DNA of 64,000 bases from Roseiarcus sp963822215 (lineage in GTDB: Bacteria; Pseudomonadota; Alphaproteobacteria; Rhizobiales; Beijerinckiaceae), in contig CAWGGX010000008.1 in NCBI GenBank assembly GCA_963822215.1, positions 310,001-374,000 on the forward strand, read 5' to 3'. Position 1 is the first letter of the stretch. Each line of letters begins with the position of its first letter. Below are positions 63,115 through 64,000 of this stretch, one piece after another. The position numbers and the translations under genes were made by a program. The notes under the pieces were generated by a model. The model was given only the letters and a program-made list of their open reading frames with translations. It was not told where the DNA came from and did no database searches.

Positions 63115-64000
63115 ATGATTCGCGACCAGGACGTGCATTTCCACACGCCCGATTCCGGGGTGTCGAATTGGGCCGAGACGAATTTCTTTGGATTCTACAA
63201 CGCTGAAGCGAAGCTGAACGTCGGAGTGTACGCGCTCTTCCGAACAAATCTGGGCATCGTCAGCTCGACCATCTGCATGAACTCGGGCTTCGCCCGCGCC
63301 CCTTGGGAAGCCGACTTTTGCGATCTTCGCGCGTCTCTGCCCATCCCGGAGCCCCGGGACCTGTCGGCGTTCACGCTCGACAACTCCCTGTCGATCCGCT
63401 GCCTCAAGCCGAACATGGATTGGCAAATCAACTACGACGACGGCGCAGGAACGACCATCGATGTCCTCTACAGGTCGATCATGACGCCGTTCGACATCCA
63501 CGATCCCGACATGGACCCGATGAAGGCGAAAGCCTTGAAGGCTGCCGAAGCGGGCGGAAAGTTCGCCTGGGGAACTGCCTACAACGGGCATTTCGACCAG
63601 ACCGGCCATTTCCAGGGCATGGTCGCCATTCGCGGAAAGACCTATCCGATCGACTGCGTTTCGACGATGGATCACAGTTGGGGGCCGAGACCGGAGCGCG
63701 GCGCCCCGAATATGAGCTGGCTGCACGCGCATTTCTCACGCGATCTGGCGGCGCACGCCATTTTCAGTTTCGATCCGCTCGCAAACGGGCGCTCGCTCAC
63801 TCTGGCGCATGGCTACGTGGTCGAAAGCGGAAAGGTGTTCGGCCTCAAAGATGCGCACGGCGAGACGAAGCGCCGGGAACGGTATGCCGAGTCGGTCGAT
63901 CTCGTCCTGCTCGACAGCGCCGACCGGGAATGGCGGCTGTCAGCCGAGGGGCTGACGACATTTCCCTGGCAGTGCTGGCCAAACATGGTGTCGTTCAACG
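63115..64000 (+). CDS. DUF7064/7065-like protein, partial at the window edge
   Basis: The frame is open from the ATG at 63115 to the end (295 codons, no stop yet). It starts MIRDQDVHFHTPDSGVSNWA and contains YALFRTNLGIVSSTICMNSG, CVSTMDHSWGPRPERG and SWLHAHFSRDLAAHAIF. Such sequences resemble the CrtC-like/DUF7064-7065 hydratase-type beta-barrel proteins of actinobacteria and alphaproteobacteria. The function is unproven. Being divergent from a BMC operon, it may act with it. The right end is cut. Confidence 0.65.
   Translation, partial: MIRDQDVHFHTPDSGVSNWAETNFFGFYNAEAKLNVGVYALFRTNLGIVSSTICMNSGFARAPWEADFCDLRASLPIPEPRDLSAFTLDNSLSIRCLKPNMDWQINYDDGAGTTIDVLYRSIMTPFDIHDPDMDPMKAKALKAAEAGGKFAWGTAYNGHFDQTGHFQGMVAIRGKTYPIDCVSTMDHSWGPRPERGAPNMSWLHAHFSRDLAAHAIFSFDPLANGRSLTLAHGYVVESGKVFGLKDAHGETKRRERYAESVDLVLLDSADREWRLSAEGLTTFPWQCWPNMVSFN

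Overview
The window is GC-rich (roughly 63-66% by eye) and looks like a chromosomal segment of an alphaproteobacterium, probably a Hyphomicrobiales member. The evidence is the overlapping lptF-lptG-lptD-pdxA-rsmA cluster, a TIGR02300-type acidic protein, an AroA close to the Agrobacterium CP4 type, and alphaproteobacterial-style dispersed palindromes. Species cannot be decided from the sequence. Housekeeping blocks are interleaved with accessory loci, several of which are visibly being broken by insertion sequences.

Layout. 0-3.5 kb: the end of a MITE joined to a cut-off SDR gene, a beta-keto acid cleavage enzyme (BKACE/DUF849) and a GAF/PucR-type regulator. 3.5-5.8 kb: gene-poor accessory DNA with an AT-rich membrane-protein gene. 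5.8-9 kb: ECF sigma/anti-sigma pair, a secreted fasciclin protein and a hypothetical gene. 9-18.5 kb: rsmA, pdxA, lptD, lptG, lptF (minus strand), then pepA, a secreted protein and holC (plus strand). 19-20.4 kb: tRNA-Ser(GGA) and a sirtuin. 20.4-28.2 kb: an RpiR-regulated sugar locus (TIM-barrel isomerase, CUT2-type ABC transporter, PfkB kinase). Its isomerase is split by a 971-bp IS5/IS427-type element and its permease is frameshifted, so the pathway is probably dead. 28.3-34.3 kb: PucR regulator, YCII and MAPEG proteins, a branched-chain-type solute-binding protein and a frameshifted tannase-type esterase. 34.6-36.7 kb: aroA, TIGR02300 gene, tRNA-Ala.

37-51.7 kb carries a complete selenocysteine system: selA-selB-selC (tRNA-Sec, UCA) and selD. 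It also carries its likely client, a Tat-exported three-subunit formate dehydrogenase with fdhE. The alpha subunit has an in-frame UGA in the exact FdnG/FdoG selenocysteine context, followed by a plausible bacterial SECIS hairpin. An IS4-type element and a MITE-interrupted PD-(D/E)XK-type nuclease gene lie between selD and fdhE. Next to the formate dehydrogenase is a Tat-exported bicupin oxalate decarboxylase. Together they suggest periplasmic oxalate to formate to CO2 with electrons passed to quinone.

53.5-64 kb: an epoxide-hydrolase-type gene, then a bacterial microcompartment (BMC) locus on the minus strand, in transcription order: pentamer BMC-P, hexamer BMC-H, CoA-acylating-type aldehyde dehydrogenase, EutJ-like ATPase, tandem-domain BMC-T, a malate-dehydrogenase-like enzyme with a EutQ-like N-terminal extension, a zinc alcohol dehydrogenase, and a GAF/PucR regulator. 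Most neighbouring genes overlap as ATGA, so this is one tightly coupled metabolosome operon. No signature substrate-generating enzyme and no phosphotransacylase are visible. The divergent DUF7064/7065-like gene that runs off the right edge is the nearest candidate. This BMC locus is the strongest candidate for an undescribed system in the window.
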